The notes under the pieces are model-generated. The model was not told the origin of the DNA and made no database searches. It worked only from the letters and a program-made list of their open reading frames with translations. Below, piece by piece: positions 21,653 through 33,356 of a stretch of DNA of 64,000 nt (positions are counted from its first letter, which is position 1; every line of letters starts with the position of its first letter). Position numbers and translations under genes: made by a program. Source of the stretch: Piromyces finnis (Eukaryota; Neocallimastigomycota; Neocallimastigomycetes; Neocallimastigales; Neocallimastigaceae); contig MCFH01000022.1 in NCBI GenBank assembly GCA_002104945.1, forward strand, positions 186,001 through 250,000. Reading direction: 5' to 3'.

Positions 21653-23573
21653 GAAGCATAAAATATTTGATTTATAAATTTTTGTAAATTGAAAGATTTA
21701 ATTGAATAAAAGTTTCAAATAAATATAACATATACATATTAAAAATATATATTAAAATCCATTCATTAGTTATAATACAACATAACCATTAATACCGTGA
21801 ACAACACCACATATCCATATAAAAATACTATATATTCAAGATAACTATATATAAATATACATATATAATATAATTTAAGTATAATAAGGTGGAAAAAAAG
21901 GTGCACTAAATATATAATAAAAGTAATCCTTTATTTTCATATCAAAGACTATTTTATAAAACGAAATAGTCTTTTTCATCAATATTTATTGATCTGGTTC
22001 AATTATGAACATTTTTCAATTTAGCCTGATATATAAACAAATAACAAGAAATTTAAAAAGGATTAAAAAAAATAATTTTTTAATATTTATTCTTTTATTA
22101 GTATCCCTATATATGTAAGATTTTCTTAATATAAGGCTATGAAAGATAAATGTTGAAAAAAAAAGTTTTAGTCAATAAAAAAATAATGACTTTGGAATTT
22201 TTTTTTAAAAAAAAAAAAACTTCTTATTTTTGTCTTTATGATCAAATAAAATTTTAATCCTAATTAAGATAAATAATGTTAAAAATAGTTAAAATAAAAA
22301 AGAAATAGTATAAACTAAAATTTGACTATTTTCCTATAATTTTTATTTTATTGATTTTAGAAAGAAAAAATAATTTCTTTTAAGCATTTTAAGATAAAAA
22401 TTAGTACTACTAACAAAAAATAGAAAAGGAAAATACAAAAATAAAAATTAAAAAAAAAAAAGAAAAAAGAAAAAATCCAAAAACAAAAAATAACAAAATA
22501 AAATGAAATAAATAATTAATAATAATAGCAAAAGATAAAACTCAAACACATCAATAACTACTAATCATAATCACCAAAATTATAATCATCAATACTTCAA
22601 CTAAAATAATTAAAAAAATAAAGTTGAATTTAAAAAAAAAAAAAAAAAAAGAAAGAATTGGAAGAAATATATTCTTTTTAAATTTATTTTTAGAGCAATA
22701 TTATTTACGCATTTTTTAATTATATCAAAATTTTAATTATGTTTATGTTTTAATTATTTTATCCATTATAAAAATTGAATTTTTTCTTTTGAATTCTTAT
22801 CTTTTTTTTTTTTTTTATAAATTTAATTTTATTAATTTTTAATTTTTTTTTTCCTTTTACATTGGTAAATATATTTTGTTATAAAAAAAAAAAAAAAGGC
22901 ATTATTGGATTTCTATCAAAAGGTTAAACAAGTGAAAATGGATTTTAGTTTATATTATTTTGATTTTCTTAAAATATTCCAACAATAATTCAATATTCTT
23001 AAATTTTAATGGAAATGAAGAAAAATATTAATTTTTAAAAAAAATTAAAAAAAAATTGATAATATAAAATTAATTTTATATCATCAAATAAAATAAATAA
23101 TACCTTTTTTTTTTTAAGGATTATTTATATATTATTTATTATTTATTATTTATTAGAATAGAATAATAGTTTTAATTTTATTAAAAAAAAAAAAGAAAAG
23201 AAAAAGAAAAAGAAAAAAACCCTCTTTTAAAACACTTTTTTTTCTTAATATTTCCATTAACTTTAATTTTTTAAAAATTTTTTTTTTTTTTTTAATTTTT
23301 AATTATTTATAATATTTATTTGGATACCAACTATTATTTGTTTTTAATTATTTATTTAGTTTATTTTTATTTTATTTATTTTATATTTTTTAATTCATCA
23401 ATGAAAACTAATTATACCACTCTCTCCCATATAATCAGCATCATCTCATCATCATCATCATCAAGTAAAAATTAAACCTCACAAAATCAAAATATATATA
23501 ATAATGGAATGTTCATAGTCATTAATAATATTAAATTTTTATAATGACAATTAAAATACAATATAATGTTTTT

Positions 23574-23621
<48 letters not shown>

Positions 23622-24217
23622 AATTGAAAGACGTTTATAATTAAATATATATATATATATATAAACCTTCCCACTTTTATCCTAAAAAAAAAAAAAAAAT
23701 TATTTTGTATATATTTTTTTTAATTTAAAAAATTAAAAAATATATAAAAACCAAAATAAAAGAGAACAAAAAAAAAAAAAAAAAAAAAAAAAAACTAAAT
23801 TGTGTATATTCTATTTTTACTTGCTTTTATTATTATTATTTTTCATAATATTTTTATATCATTACTCTAAAAAAAAAAAAATTAAACATTATGTTAAAAC
23901 TAAAATTAGACTTGAAAAGTTTAATAATACAAATAATTGGGAAAAAGTTAATGTTATATACTAAAAAAAAAAAAGTCAATCTCATTTAGAAATCTAATCC
24001 ATCCTATAAATTCCAATATTTAAAAAATAGCCTTTTTTTTTTTTTTTTTTTAATTTTTTAAAAAAAAAAAAAAAGACATGATACATATAGAATAGGACAC
24101 TTTATAAAAATTGATTACAAAAAACATGAAATAGTTTAAAAAAAAAAAAAACTTTTATAGATGTCAAAGGGAGATTCATTTAAAACTTTCTATTAGGTTG
24201 ATAACAAATTTTATAGA
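21532..24217. other. AT-rich intergenic region with long homopolymers
   Basis: No gene is seen. It contains poly(A) runs at about 21626-21649 and 23577-23619 (43 A) and others, plus a short TCA-rich tract near 23440-23465. Confidence 0.5.
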
Positions 24218-24300
24218 AACTAAAGATTTTTATTAAATATTATTATAAACATCCAAGTGTTTTCCTAATAGTTGTTATTTGACTATTGAAAGCAAGCAAA
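24218..24300 (+). pseudogene. Eroded LINE fragment
   Basis: A stretch beginning GAAACTAAAGATTTTTATT and containing TGACTATTGAAAGCAAGCAA resembles the LINE ORF around 46736-46812 (EYPEFAYGFYWLLKAR region). Stops and substitutions interrupt it. It is an old relic of the family present at 45.5 and 56.6 kb. Confidence 0.55.
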
Positions 24301-24322
24301 CATTTTCGTATGATTATGAAAC

Positions 24323-24466
24323 TTTTTTTTTTTTCAATAAAGATAACTTAAAATATATTATATTTTATACCTTTTTTTTTTTTCAATAAAGATAACTAAA
24401 ATATATTATATTTTATACCTTTTTTTTTTTCAATAAAGATAACTAAAATATATTATATTTTATACC
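24323..24466. repeat. 48-bp tandem repeat, three units
   Basis: Three units of 47-49 bp, each a T run followed by CAATAAAGATAACT and AAAATATATTATATTTTATACC-like sequence, lie head to tail. The first unit has one extra T in AACTTAAAA. Confidence 0.9.
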
Positions 24467-24839
24467 TTTTTTTTTTTTTATTCATTTGAAGTTATTGATG
24501 TATTATAATTTTAATTAAAAATAGCAATAATAAAAAGTTTTTAAACTATTTGCTTGCCGATGAAAAAAAAAAAGTTAGTAGGAGGTGATAGGAAATTACA
24601 CACACTCACACGCATGAATAAATTTTTAATGGATTTAGTTTAAATTTTTTTTTTTTTAGTAAACCATCATTATTAATATCAATATCAATTAAAAATATGA
24701 AAATAATATATTGAATAAATGAAGCCATTGAAAAACTTTTCTATTATCATAAATATTTTAAATAACCACTTTGAAGTTTAATGGTTAAATTTAATGATAT
24801 ATATATATTTCAAATATTTTTCAGCAAAGTTTGGTTATA

Positions 24840-25240
24840 TTTTTGAATCCTATTTTTAATAAAAAAATTTTTAATAAAACAAAAAAAAAATAAACTATAT
24901 TTTATAATTAATAAAAAAATTCTCTCAAAAAATAAACTCTTTTAATTTTATTTTATATATTAATCATTTTTTTTTTACTTATATTTTTATTGTCAATTTA
25001 TTGTCTGTTTTTATAAAGAAAAAATTTTTTATCCTTTCTTTTTTATACATTTTTTTTTTTCATTTATTACATGTATTATCTTAACTATTAAATGCTACTA
25101 TTGTTATTATTTATTAAAATTAAAAAAAAGAATAAGATTAAAATTATATTTTAGTATTATAAAATATAACCTATTTAATCTGTCTTTTTATTTCAAAATG
25201 TTTTAAATCTAGATAAGCTATCATCATTAAATGGATAATG
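24840..25240 (+). repeat. Old direct repeat, left copy
   Basis: This is similar in the same orientation to 26215-26530. Shared landmarks in order include TCTCTCAAA...AATAAACT, CATTTATTACATGTATTAT (or a close variant), CTATTAAAT, TTGTTATTATTT and CATTAAATGGA. Divergence is substantial. It is probably a remnant of a decayed retroelement LTR. Confidence 0.55.
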
Positions 25241-26092
25241 CCTTAAATTTTTTAAAATTAAAATAAAATATATTAAAAAATAATTTTTTTTTAATTTTCA
25301 TTTTTATAAAAGTTGCTTTTCAAAGATTTATTATTTTTAAAAGGGTTACCAATTTACATTCTTTCATTTAAAAAAAAAAAAAAAAAAAAAAAGGAGAAAA
25401 GGTTGTTATCATTCAATGCAATAGAAATTGTTATGGATTAATTTTTTTTTTTTTTTAGTCAAATTTTATTCTATTTTCAGGTAAGCGTCGCAAAATGAAT
25501 GATAACGGATTGGTAGTTATATTACAATTTTTTAAACTACTTCTCTATTATCTTATATTCTTTTATTTCTACAGGTATTATACGAGCTTTAACAATATCT
25601 ACTTGTTTTATTAATAAATTTATTTTTTTTTTTTTTTTATAATTTAGATAGTTTTATTATTTAATACTATTTAATAATACCAGATTTATTCTATAAAAAG
25701 AATATTTATTTATTATTAACACAATAATTCTAAATTTGATAAATTTAATTTCGTTTTTATACTTTTCCTTATTTATTGTTTTTACACACTTTTTAACAAT
25801 CATTTTTATTATGAAAAAAAAAAAAAACTTATTTTTATCTCTTAATTATTATTATGTATTCTAAATATTTAACTATATAAATTATATCCTAAAATTAACT
25901 TATTTTCTGTACTAAAAATTATTTAAACCAAACAAATATATAAATTTATAAATTATTTGATTTTATGTCAATTATATAAATTTATAATAAACTATATGAT
26001 TTAATAATTATTTTTATGATAAAACCTTTTTTTTTTTTTTTTTTTTACTAATATCAAATTTATAATATATTTAAAAAGTATTATTTATCATA

Positions 26093-26530
26093 AATGATGC
26101 GTTGACCGACCGATATATTTTTTGAATAATATAATATTTTTAAGAAATAATAAATTTTAGGATTTAGATGCAACAATAAATTTAAAATAAAATACGTTTT
26201 ATAATTAACAAACAAATCTCTCAAACACACAAAAAAAAATAAACTTTTTAATTATGTTTTATTATATCTTTATTTTTATTATTTATTTATTATTCGTTTT
26301 TTTAAAGGAAAAATTCATCTTGCTTTTATACATTTTTCATTAATTACATGTATTATTATTTTTAACTATTAAATATTATTATTACTATTGTTATTATTTG
26401 GTAAAATTAAAAGAATAAATTAAAATTATACTTTAGTACTATAAAATACTACTTATTTGATCCTCTTTTACTTCAGAATATTCAAATTTACACAAAATTG
26501 TTATAAACTATCATTAAATGGAGGATACCT
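26093..26530 (+). repeat. Old LTR-like repeat, right copy
   Basis: The left part (26093-26270) is the inverted relative of 11386-11558, starting AATGATGCGTTGACCGACCG. The rest (26215-26530) matches 24840-25240 in direct orientation. Together they suggest a degraded element with direct LTR remnants about 1.3 kb apart. Confidence 0.55.
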
Positions 26531-27092
26531 TTAATAAAAAAAAAAAAAAAAAACTGAAATTTAAAATTAAAAGTATCAATTATTATAAACATTCATTTTA
26601 TACAGAAACATAAAAGAGTTCTGCATTTTATTTTTAAAATTGATATTATTGCTCAATTTCCAGGTTTTAAGTTTATCACATTTAGTAATCATTACTCAAC
26701 TATTTAATTATTAGTTTGTAAATATAATTTTAAAGGAATTTTTAAAGAATACTTGGATAAACCACTAATTTGATGTACACCATTTAATTTTAAATTTATT
26801 TATTCATTTTTTATTTACTTATTAATTATTATTTTTATTATTTTAATACATTAATACACTATTTAATTAAGTTGTTTTATTTAGTAATTAATTTATAAAG
26901 TCATTTATTCAGAATTTCTTATTATTTAGTAAAGAGAATATGATTTAAAAGGGTTATATTTTTTTTATAGAATTATGATTCATTTATTTTAAAGGGTTAT
27001 TGTTATTTGTGCTCATTAAACGTCACTATGGGTTAAGTCGTGTTTATTCAGCTAGTTTTTATTATAATTTTATATGAGTAGGGTATTCCCTT
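26531..27092. other. AT-rich non-coding stretch left of the second retroelement
   Basis: No gene is seen. The last 90 bases (for example CGTCACTATGGGTTAAGTCGTG) are less AT-rich and may be part of another decayed element. Confidence 0.4.
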
Positions 27093-27721
27093 TGGTACAG
27101 AATTTTATTATAAGTACCTTTTTCTTTATTGTTTGGGACACTACAACAGTTATAAATAACAAATTTATATTCTAGATGAATATTTTTTGATTATATATTA
27201 TTTTATTATTTTGTTTATTATTTTATTATTTTTATTACAAGCTTTATTATTTATAAGTATTATTTATTATTATTTTATATTATCATTTGTTTTAAAAATA
27301 GGTATAATCTTAGAAAATAAACTAATATTATTATTAATTCCTTCACTAAATCTAACAATAATATTATTTATTCTTCTATTATTATCACCTTATCTTTATT
27401 TTATTTATAATATAACTAATATAAACTAACTAAAACTAACTAAAAACTAAAAACTCTTCTTTTCTTTTTTTTATATATATACGCGTCTTTCTCTTCCTTA
27501 TATAATTATATTTTTATCATCCTTATATTAAATTATAAAAAGTTTATTTTACTTTAATAAATTATTTATAAGTTATTAATTTAATTTAATTTACCATTCT
27601 TATTATTACTATCGTTATATAAATTTATTAAATAAAAATATTTAAATTCATATATATTATAAGGGTTATTTCATTTACCAAATATATGGATTTATTGCAT
27701 TTTTCTGAATGTGGTGTACCA
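27093..27721 (-). repeat. 3' LTR of the second retroelement
   Basis: The LTR is 629 bp, begins (plus strand) TGGTACAGAATTTTATT and ends GTGGTGTACCA. It matches 33432-34061 except for a few bases in a T/C run near 27460 and one substitution near 27650. An 80-codon open frame (27187-27429) inside it is low-complexity Leu/Ile and is probably fortuitous. Confidence 0.93.
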
Positions 27722-27786
27722 AGACATCCCGCCTTAGTTTGGACTTCGTCCCTTGAAGTCCAATTTTAAATATTTTTTTTTTTTTA

Positions 27787-30700
27787 TTACAATTCAGAAA
27801 AATATGGAATTATATTCTTTAAGTGAATATTCCGTTCTGCAATTTCCCCTGAAATAGGATCACAAACTGTAACTGTATTAAATTCTTTCTTTATGATTTT
27901 TAAGGGTCCAGTAAAATAAGGGTCCAGTTTCCTTCTATTGAATACTTTAACTAATACTAAATCTCCAGGTTTATATGCGGCTCTCATTCGTTTACTCTGT
28001 CGTCTCCGGTCACTCCATAATTTATTGGCTGTTTCAATATTATCGATGGCTTCTTGTATCCACTTATGATGTCTCACGAACTTCTGTATCCAATATTCCT
28101 CTTCGTTCTCATACTTATTCCTGTCTTTCATCAAAGATAGTTCGAAGGGTTGTAGATCTTTGCGTCCATATAGTAGTTCAAAGCTGCTGAACTTTGTAAT
28201 TTCGTTTTTACAAGTTCTAAGAGCCCATAATGCACTAGGCAGTATTTCATCCCATTCATCTTCTTCATTACCTAATAGTTTCAGATATTTGATTATCTCC
28301 TTATTCCGGTTTTCCACTTCTCCATTAGATGCAGGGTGGTATGTCGATACGTATTGGACGTACACGTCATGTAAATCCAGGAATGCCTTCGTCTTATCAG
28401 ATCTAAATTGAGGCCCATTGTCTGTTACTAGAACCTCTGGAATACCATGGCGAGAAAATACCCTCTTCAAAAAGTCAATGACATCATCGGATTCTATATT
28501 CTCCAAAGCCTCAGCCTCCACCCATTTAGTTAAATAGTCCACTAGGACAATGATGTATTTATTGCCTTTATTTGTTATTGGCAACGGACCTACCAGATCA
28601 AGACCTACTCTTGAAAATGGTAAGCCTGGCTTTGTAGGTATGCTTTCAACAAAAAGGTTAGATTTCTGTGGCTTGAATTGTTGGCATCTTGGACAACACT
28701 TAATATAAATTTTTATATCGTTATTCATGCCCTTCCAATAAAATTCCTTCTTTAGCCTATGATAGGTCTTGTATATACCTTCATGTCCGATAGAATGAGC
28801 GGCTTCAATTAGTCTGAATTTTTCTTCGTCATCATCTATAATTCTTCTTAGTTTCCCATTACTCTTGTAGTATTGTATTCCATCCATAGTTATAAGTTTC
28901 CTATTAATAAAATCATTTATATTTTTATATTGATTATTATTCTCACTTATTTTATTATTAGTAGTAGTATTACTATTGTTCTCCACGATCACGTTGATTG
29001 TTTGTTTGTTATGACTTGGTCTTGGTGCTAACTGACTTTCTTCCTTACTGGTCAATCTTGATAGAGCGTCAGCTATTACATTCTTCTTTCCTTCTTCGTA
29101 CAACACTTTGATTTTTAATATACTAAACGTAGTGACCCATTTAAGATGTCGATTATTGGTTGGTTCGCTATTATTAATCAATCCAACTAGCGGTTTATGG
29201 TCGGTGATTAATTCAGTTTCCAACGTATTTCCTACTATATAATGCTTGAATTTCCTAGAACAATAATATGCAGCTGTCCCTTCTAAATCTGTTACACTAT
29301 AGTTTTCTTCTGATTTATTCAGTGTCCTACTTACAAAGTGTAGTGGTTTCTCCATTCCATCTTCATCTATTTGTAAAATCACTCCACCTATCCCATTACG
29401 TGATGCATCTGTTCTAATCTTGAATGGTTTATCAAAATCCGGTGGCATTAATATCGGAGCTTCTATTAGTCTTAATTTTAAGATTTCAAATGAATTATTC
29501 GCCTCTGGACTCCATTTGAACTCTTCGTCTTTCTTTAATAACTTAAATAATGGTTTAGCATATTGTGCAAATTTATCAATAAATTTTCGGTAGTAACTTA
29601 CAGCCCCTAAAAACGAACGCAATTGAGAAACATTTTTCGGTGGTAGCCAGTTCATGATTACCTGCGTTTTCCCCGGAATTGGTTTAATTCCTTCTTTAGA
29701 TAATACATGGCCTAGCAATTCTACTTCTTCTTGAAAGAAGTGACACTTCTCAATGTTGATTCTTAAACCATTTTCCCTGAGTATTTTAAAAACCTTTGAT
29801 AAATCTCTAATATGTTCTTCCATTGTATTGGAAAAGACTATCAAATCATCAATATAAATAAAGACACACTTCCCAATAAGGTCGAAGAAAATCCTGTTCA
29901 TTTCTCTCTGGAAGGTAGCTGGGGCATTACATAACCCGAAAGGCATTACCTTGAAATTATAGTTTCCATATATAGTGGTAAAACATGTAAGATCTTCATC
30001 CTCAGGATACATCGGAACTTGGTGGTAACCCGAAAACAAATCCATAGTAGTCAAAACAGCTTTCTTACCTACGTAGCACAGTATGTCATCAATTAGTGGT
30101 AGAGCGTAGGAATCCTTTATTGTACATTCATTTAAGCGTCGATAATCCACACACATTCGGTATTTTCCATTTTTCTTAGGCACTAAGACTACAGGCGACG
30201 ACCACGATGAATGGGATGGTTCAATTAATTTATTCTTAATCAGCTTGGTTAACTCCTCTTTCAATGCATCTGCTTGCACTTTTGATAGCCTATATGCTCG
30301 TTGTTTAAAAGGAAACGAGTTTGGCTTCAACCTGATACGATGAGGTAGTAATTTTGTTCTACTCAGATCGTCAGTTTTAACAGCGATAACATGATTAAAT
30401 TTATCAAATAGCTTTCTTACTACATCTCTAATATCTTTCGGAATTTTATTCACAATATTATTAATAATATTTTCTTTTGTTTCTAACGTTCCTTCTTTTC
30501 CTTCATTCTGGGTAGACATCGCTACTGTTATTAACATTGGTGTTTCTTCTATAGTTTCCTCCTCTGAATCCTCCCCTTTAGATTCCTGGAGATTTACATC
30601 ATAATGGAGGTCTGCAATTTTCATGGGAGAATTGTTTTTATCAATGTAATATAAATTATCATCCACAAAATTTAAACTAAACCTATTCCTTTTAAGGGAA

Positions 30701-31899
30701 TCGATTCCAATTAATATATCAAAGATATCATCTTTTTCGATAACCCTAAATATCTCTGTGAAAGTCTTCTCGCCAATTGTGATTTTTAGTTTATATATAT
30801 CCGTATTCGATGAAGTATTGGAATATGCCTGAAATATTGTCTCTGTAATATTTCCTACTGGCTGCTTGTGAATCCTAAATTTGCGGAGTGCTGACTTTGT
30901 TATCATATTAACGCTGGCACATGAATCTAAGAATATTTCAGCCTCCACATCTTCTACCTTCCCGCGGACTTTGACAACTTTATGTTCTCCAAGCAAGGTG
31001 ACAGCATTTGTTACTGCATTTTTGAATTTTGGTGTTAATTTCAACTTCTGGGCAAATGCTGTGCGGAATTTTGGGAACAGGTCTAATAAATTCACAAGTT
31101 TTGTTACCACTTCTGTTGAAGCTACTTCTTTAACTAAATCATCTACCTTGAACTCTTCAAAACCATCCATTAGACGTATGTGTTTTTCAATATTTAAAAT
31201 TTGTTCTTGCGGTGGGTTAGGGTTTATTTTATCTATTTCCTTCCTTTCTTGTTTCTTCATTTCAGCATTTCTTTCTTCCCGATTTTTCTTCTTTACATTC
31301 TCTATTCTTTTATCATTTAGATAGGATACATCCAAGTGTTCTAACTTCTCTACTTTGTTTAATTTTCTATTTTCCTTAGGAGTTGTTGCTTTGCTCTTAT
31401 CATTCTTGCCCAATTCTTCATTTATATCATCCAACTCCTCTTCCATTTCTTCTTTTCCTATGGTTTCTATTAACTTATTTTCATCTTTGGTTGATTTTCC
31501 ATCAGAATCTATTGTTATAATTTCAGAAGTGTCCAAGTTCATCTCCTTATCATTATTATTTATATAATTCCTTCTCTTATCTAATTGCTCATTATACTTC
31601 ATAGCAGCAGTTTTAATAGGCATAGGATTTCGCTGTAGTTTATTCTCATGCATTCTCTTTATTTGGCTGGTTGTTTCCTTGTGCGCATTTTTAGCTTTGC
31701 TATTTGTGTCTTTTGATTTCTTCGTTGCAACCAAGGTTATAGACGAAGGCTCTCGGTAATTATTATTTGAGGTATTAGTATTAATTATGGTTTTATCTAC
31801 CGTTGGTTGTACCACCGATAGATTGGTTTGTTTACTGGGAGTTGTCCTTCTCCCAGAGTTTAGTTTAAAAGCCCCTTTTCTTCCATTTCGGCAAGTTGT
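27787..31899 (-). CDS. Pol polyprotein (protease, RT, RNase H, integrase), translated by -1 frameshift
   Basis: The frame opens after a stop at 31902-31900 and runs to 27787. It has no ATG near its beginning; the first start-like codon is GTG at 31815, so it is expressed as Gag-Pol by frameshifting at 31863-31869. Numbering from 31815: a charged Lys/Glu/Asn-rich segment (1-240) of unknown role; protease with the unusual active site DSC at 297-299; RT with YIDD at 654-657; RNase H (RTDASRNGIGG region); integrase with an HHCC zinc domain and catalytic D1132 and E1168 (D,D(35)E spacing; the first Asp is in DLVGPLP); and a GPY/F-like module (YFTGPLKI) near the end. No chromodomain follows. The frame is intact for over 1340 codons. 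Confidence 0.94.
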   Translation of the reverse strand, partial: TTCRNGRKGAFKLNSGRRTTPSKQTNLSVVQPTVDKTIINTNTSNNNYREPSSITLVATKKSKDTNSKAKNAHKETTSQIKRMHENKLQRNPMPIKTAAMKYNEQLDKRRNYINNNDKEMNLDTSEIITIDSDGKSTKDENKLIETIGKEEMEEELDDINEELGKNDKSKATTPKENRKLNKVEKLEHLDVSYLNDKRIENVKKKNREERNAEMKKQERKEIDKINPNPPQEQILNIEKHIRLMDGFEEFKVDDLVKEVASTEVVTKLVNLLDLFPKFRTAFAQKLKLTPKFKNAVTNAVTLLGEHKVVKVRGKVEDVEAEIFLDSCASVNMITKSALRKFRIHKQPVGNITETIFQAYSNTSSNTDIYKLKITIGEKTFTEIFRVIEKDDIFDILIGIDSLKRNRFSLNFVDDNLYYIDKNNSPMKIADLHYDVNLQESKGEDSEEETIEETPMLITVAMSTQNEGKEGTLETKENIINNIVNKIPKDIRDVVRKLFDKFNHVIAVKTDDLSRTKLLPHRIRLKPNSFPFKQRAYRLSKVQADALKEELTKLIKNKLIEPSHSSWSSPVVLVPKKNGKYRMCVDYRRLNECTIKDSYALPLIDDILCYVGKKAVLTTMDLFSGYHQVPMYPEDEDLTCFTTIYGNYNFKVMPFGLCNAPATFQREMNRIFFDLIGKCVFIYIDDLIVFSNTMEEHIRDLSKVFKILRENGLRINIEKCHFFQEEVELLGHVLSKEGIKPIPGKTQVIMNWLPPKNVSQLRSFLGAVSYYRKFIDKFAQYAKPLFKLLKKDEEFKWSPEANNSFEILKLRLIEAPILMPPDFDKPFKIRTDASRNGIGGVILQIDEDGMEKPLHFVSRTLNKSEENYSVTDLEGTAAYYCSRKFKHYIVGNTLETELITDHKPLVGLINNSEPTNNRHLKWVTTFSILKIKVLYEEGKKNVIADALSRLTSKEESQLAPRPSHNKQTINVIVENNSNTTTNNKISENNNQYKNINDFINRKLITMDGIQYYKSNGKLRRIIDDDEEKFRLIEAAHSIGHEGIYKTYHRLKKEFYWKGMNNDIKIYIKCCPRCQQFKPQKSNLFVESIPTKPGLPFSRVGLDLVGPLPITNKGNKYIIVLVDYLTKWVEAEALENIESDDVIDFLKRVFSRHGIPEVLVTDNGPQFRSDKTKAFLDLHDVYVQYVSTYHPASNGEVENRNKEIIKYLKLLGNEEDEWDEILPSALWALRTCKNEITKFSSFELLYGRKDLQPFELSLMKDRNKYENEEEYWIQKFVRHHKWIQEAIDNIETANKLWSDRRRQSKRMRAAYKPGDLVLVKVFNRRKLDPYFTGPLKIIKKEFNTVTVCDPISGEIAERNIHLKNIIPYFSEL
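31835..31869 (-). promoter_or_regulatory. -1 programmed ribosomal frameshift signal (UUUAAAC plus hairpin)
   Basis: On the minus strand the gag frame reads CTT TTA AAC TAA. The heptamer TTTAAAC (31869-31863) is in the correct X-XXY-YYZ phase, directly before the gag stop. Six bases later comes a perfect 7-bp hairpin, CTGGGAG - 8-base loop - CTCCCAG (31856-31835). A -1 slip moves ribosomes exactly into the pol frame. Slippery site, spacing and stem all fit known -1 frameshift signals. Confidence 0.9.
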
Positions 31900-32894
31900 T
31901 TAAAAGTATATGGACATTCTATACGTTTGTGTCCATTTTGTCCACATCTGAAACATTTTATATCGGAATTTCTTTCATCAATCTCCCTTGGAATAGCATT
32001 GGTTGGTTCTATCAGGGATACCCTTTTTTCCGCATTTCTTGTTGTAGAATAAGATTTATTCATGCCTTGATAAGGGATTAAACCCATTCTACTATTATTA
32101 TCATTCTGTTGATTTACATAACCATTGGTGTTGCTCCAATTAGACTGTCCTCCATAAACTCTGCGGTAGCTAGTCCTAGTTCTATTGAAATATGGATATC
32201 TAAAGTTCTGGTTAATATTCTTCCTGTCGTAATATGAATTATGCGAATCCTCTTTATTATCATTCATAAGTCCAGTATAAATCGGATGATTTAATAGAAC
32301 ATTATCACTTTGGGCAGCTAAAGTAACATTCCTTGTTCCTCTCCTTTGGTTAACTTGTTCCTTGTTTTTCTCTTTAATTTCTCTCTCAGTATTTTCAGCT
32401 CGTTCAGCAATTTTGTAAGCTTCTTGTAGGTTCTCACAATCAGACATTCCTACCTGGGAGCACGGATAGACACGAGCACTAATAGAGTCTCTATATTCCT
32501 TCACTGTTATTAATTTCTGATATTCCCTACTTAGATTATGATACAAGTTTCGATATCTATAATTAAACTTTTTTATAGTTTCTCCTTCCGCAATATTCAT
32601 GTTTCTAAGTAGGGTCCATTTATCTCCCTCAGTAATCTTCATATCTTCTTCGATGGCTATTTGTATTTCTTTAAGTGATGGGTAATGGACTTCATTATTT
32701 CTTCTTATTTTTAACCTTCTTACAACTTCTTTGGTATCAGACTCTACTGCGGCCATAGCCCAATTATACACTTGTCTAGGCTCAATTAAATCATAGAGAT
32801 CCAAAAAGTCGTTCATATCCACTACCCATTCCCATACATTCTTCCCATAGTTATCAAGTTTGGGAACCTCTTTACGTATAGTAGTTAAATCCAT
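31860..32894 (-). CDS. Gag (capsid/nucleocapsid) of the second retroelement
   Basis: The 344-residue Gag forms the virus-like particle and binds element RNA. The N-terminal two thirds is a helical retrotransposon-Gag-like domain (for example ITEGDKWTLLRNMNIAEGE and FNYRYRNLYHNLSREY). An Asn/Tyr/Arg-rich linker follows, and a CCHC zinc knuckle lies at 314-327 (CFRCGQNGHKRIEC). The start is ATG at 32894; the TAA stop sits right after the frameshift heptamer. The pol frame overlaps its last 40 bases. Confidence 0.92.
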   Translation of the reverse strand: MDLTTIRKEVPKLDNYGKNVWEWVVDMNDFLDLYDLIEPRQVYNWAMAAVESDTKEVVRRLKIRRNNEVHYPSLKEIQIAIEEDMKITEGDKWTLLRNMNIAEGETIKKFNYRYRNLYHNLSREYQKLITVKEYRDSISARVYPCSQVGMSDCENLQEAYKIAERAENTEREIKEKNKEQVNQRRGTRNVTLAAQSDNVLLNHPIYTGLMNDNKEDSHNSYYDRKNINQNFRYPYFNRTRTSYRRVYGGQSNWSNTNGYVNQQNDNNSRMGLIPYQGMNKSYSTTRNAEKRVSLIEPTNAIPREIDERNSDIKCFRCGQNGHKRIECPYTFKQLAEMEEKGLLN

Positions 32895-33306
32895 TTCTCA
32901 AAGATGAACTAATATTACTCTTATTATTGTTTGTCTGTTTATTATATCGCGTGATTTCTAATTGTATATATTTTTATATTTTATTATTATTAACACGCGT
33001 ATTAATTATAAATTTATGTTATTTTTTATATATAAATATAAACTATTTTATTTTAATAAATTTAATTCTTAGAACTACTTATATTATCGACTTTGGTGTA
33101 GAAGGCCTTTAGCTAAGAAGTTTTTCATTCAACAGCCGCGATCTACCCAAAGCGGTTGGTGGAAATATGTGTATTCTTCAAATTAAATAATTAAAATAAT
33201 ATAATTTAATAGTTATATATAATTTATTATTATTATTATTATATATATTAATTTATTATTATTATTATTATATATATTAATTTATTATTATTATTATTAT
33301 TATTAT

Positions 33307-33356
<50 letters not shown>

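Noticed and set aside
27187-27429. 80-codon hydrophobic open frame, repeated identically at 33526-33768
   Set aside because: It lies wholly inside the LTRs of one element, consists of AT-driven Leu/Ile/Tyr codons, and runs opposite to gag and pol; its repetition is explained by the LTR.
32927-33112. 61-codon plus-strand frame in the second element's leader
   Set aside because: Hydrophobic AT-derived frame opposite to the element's transcription; no support.
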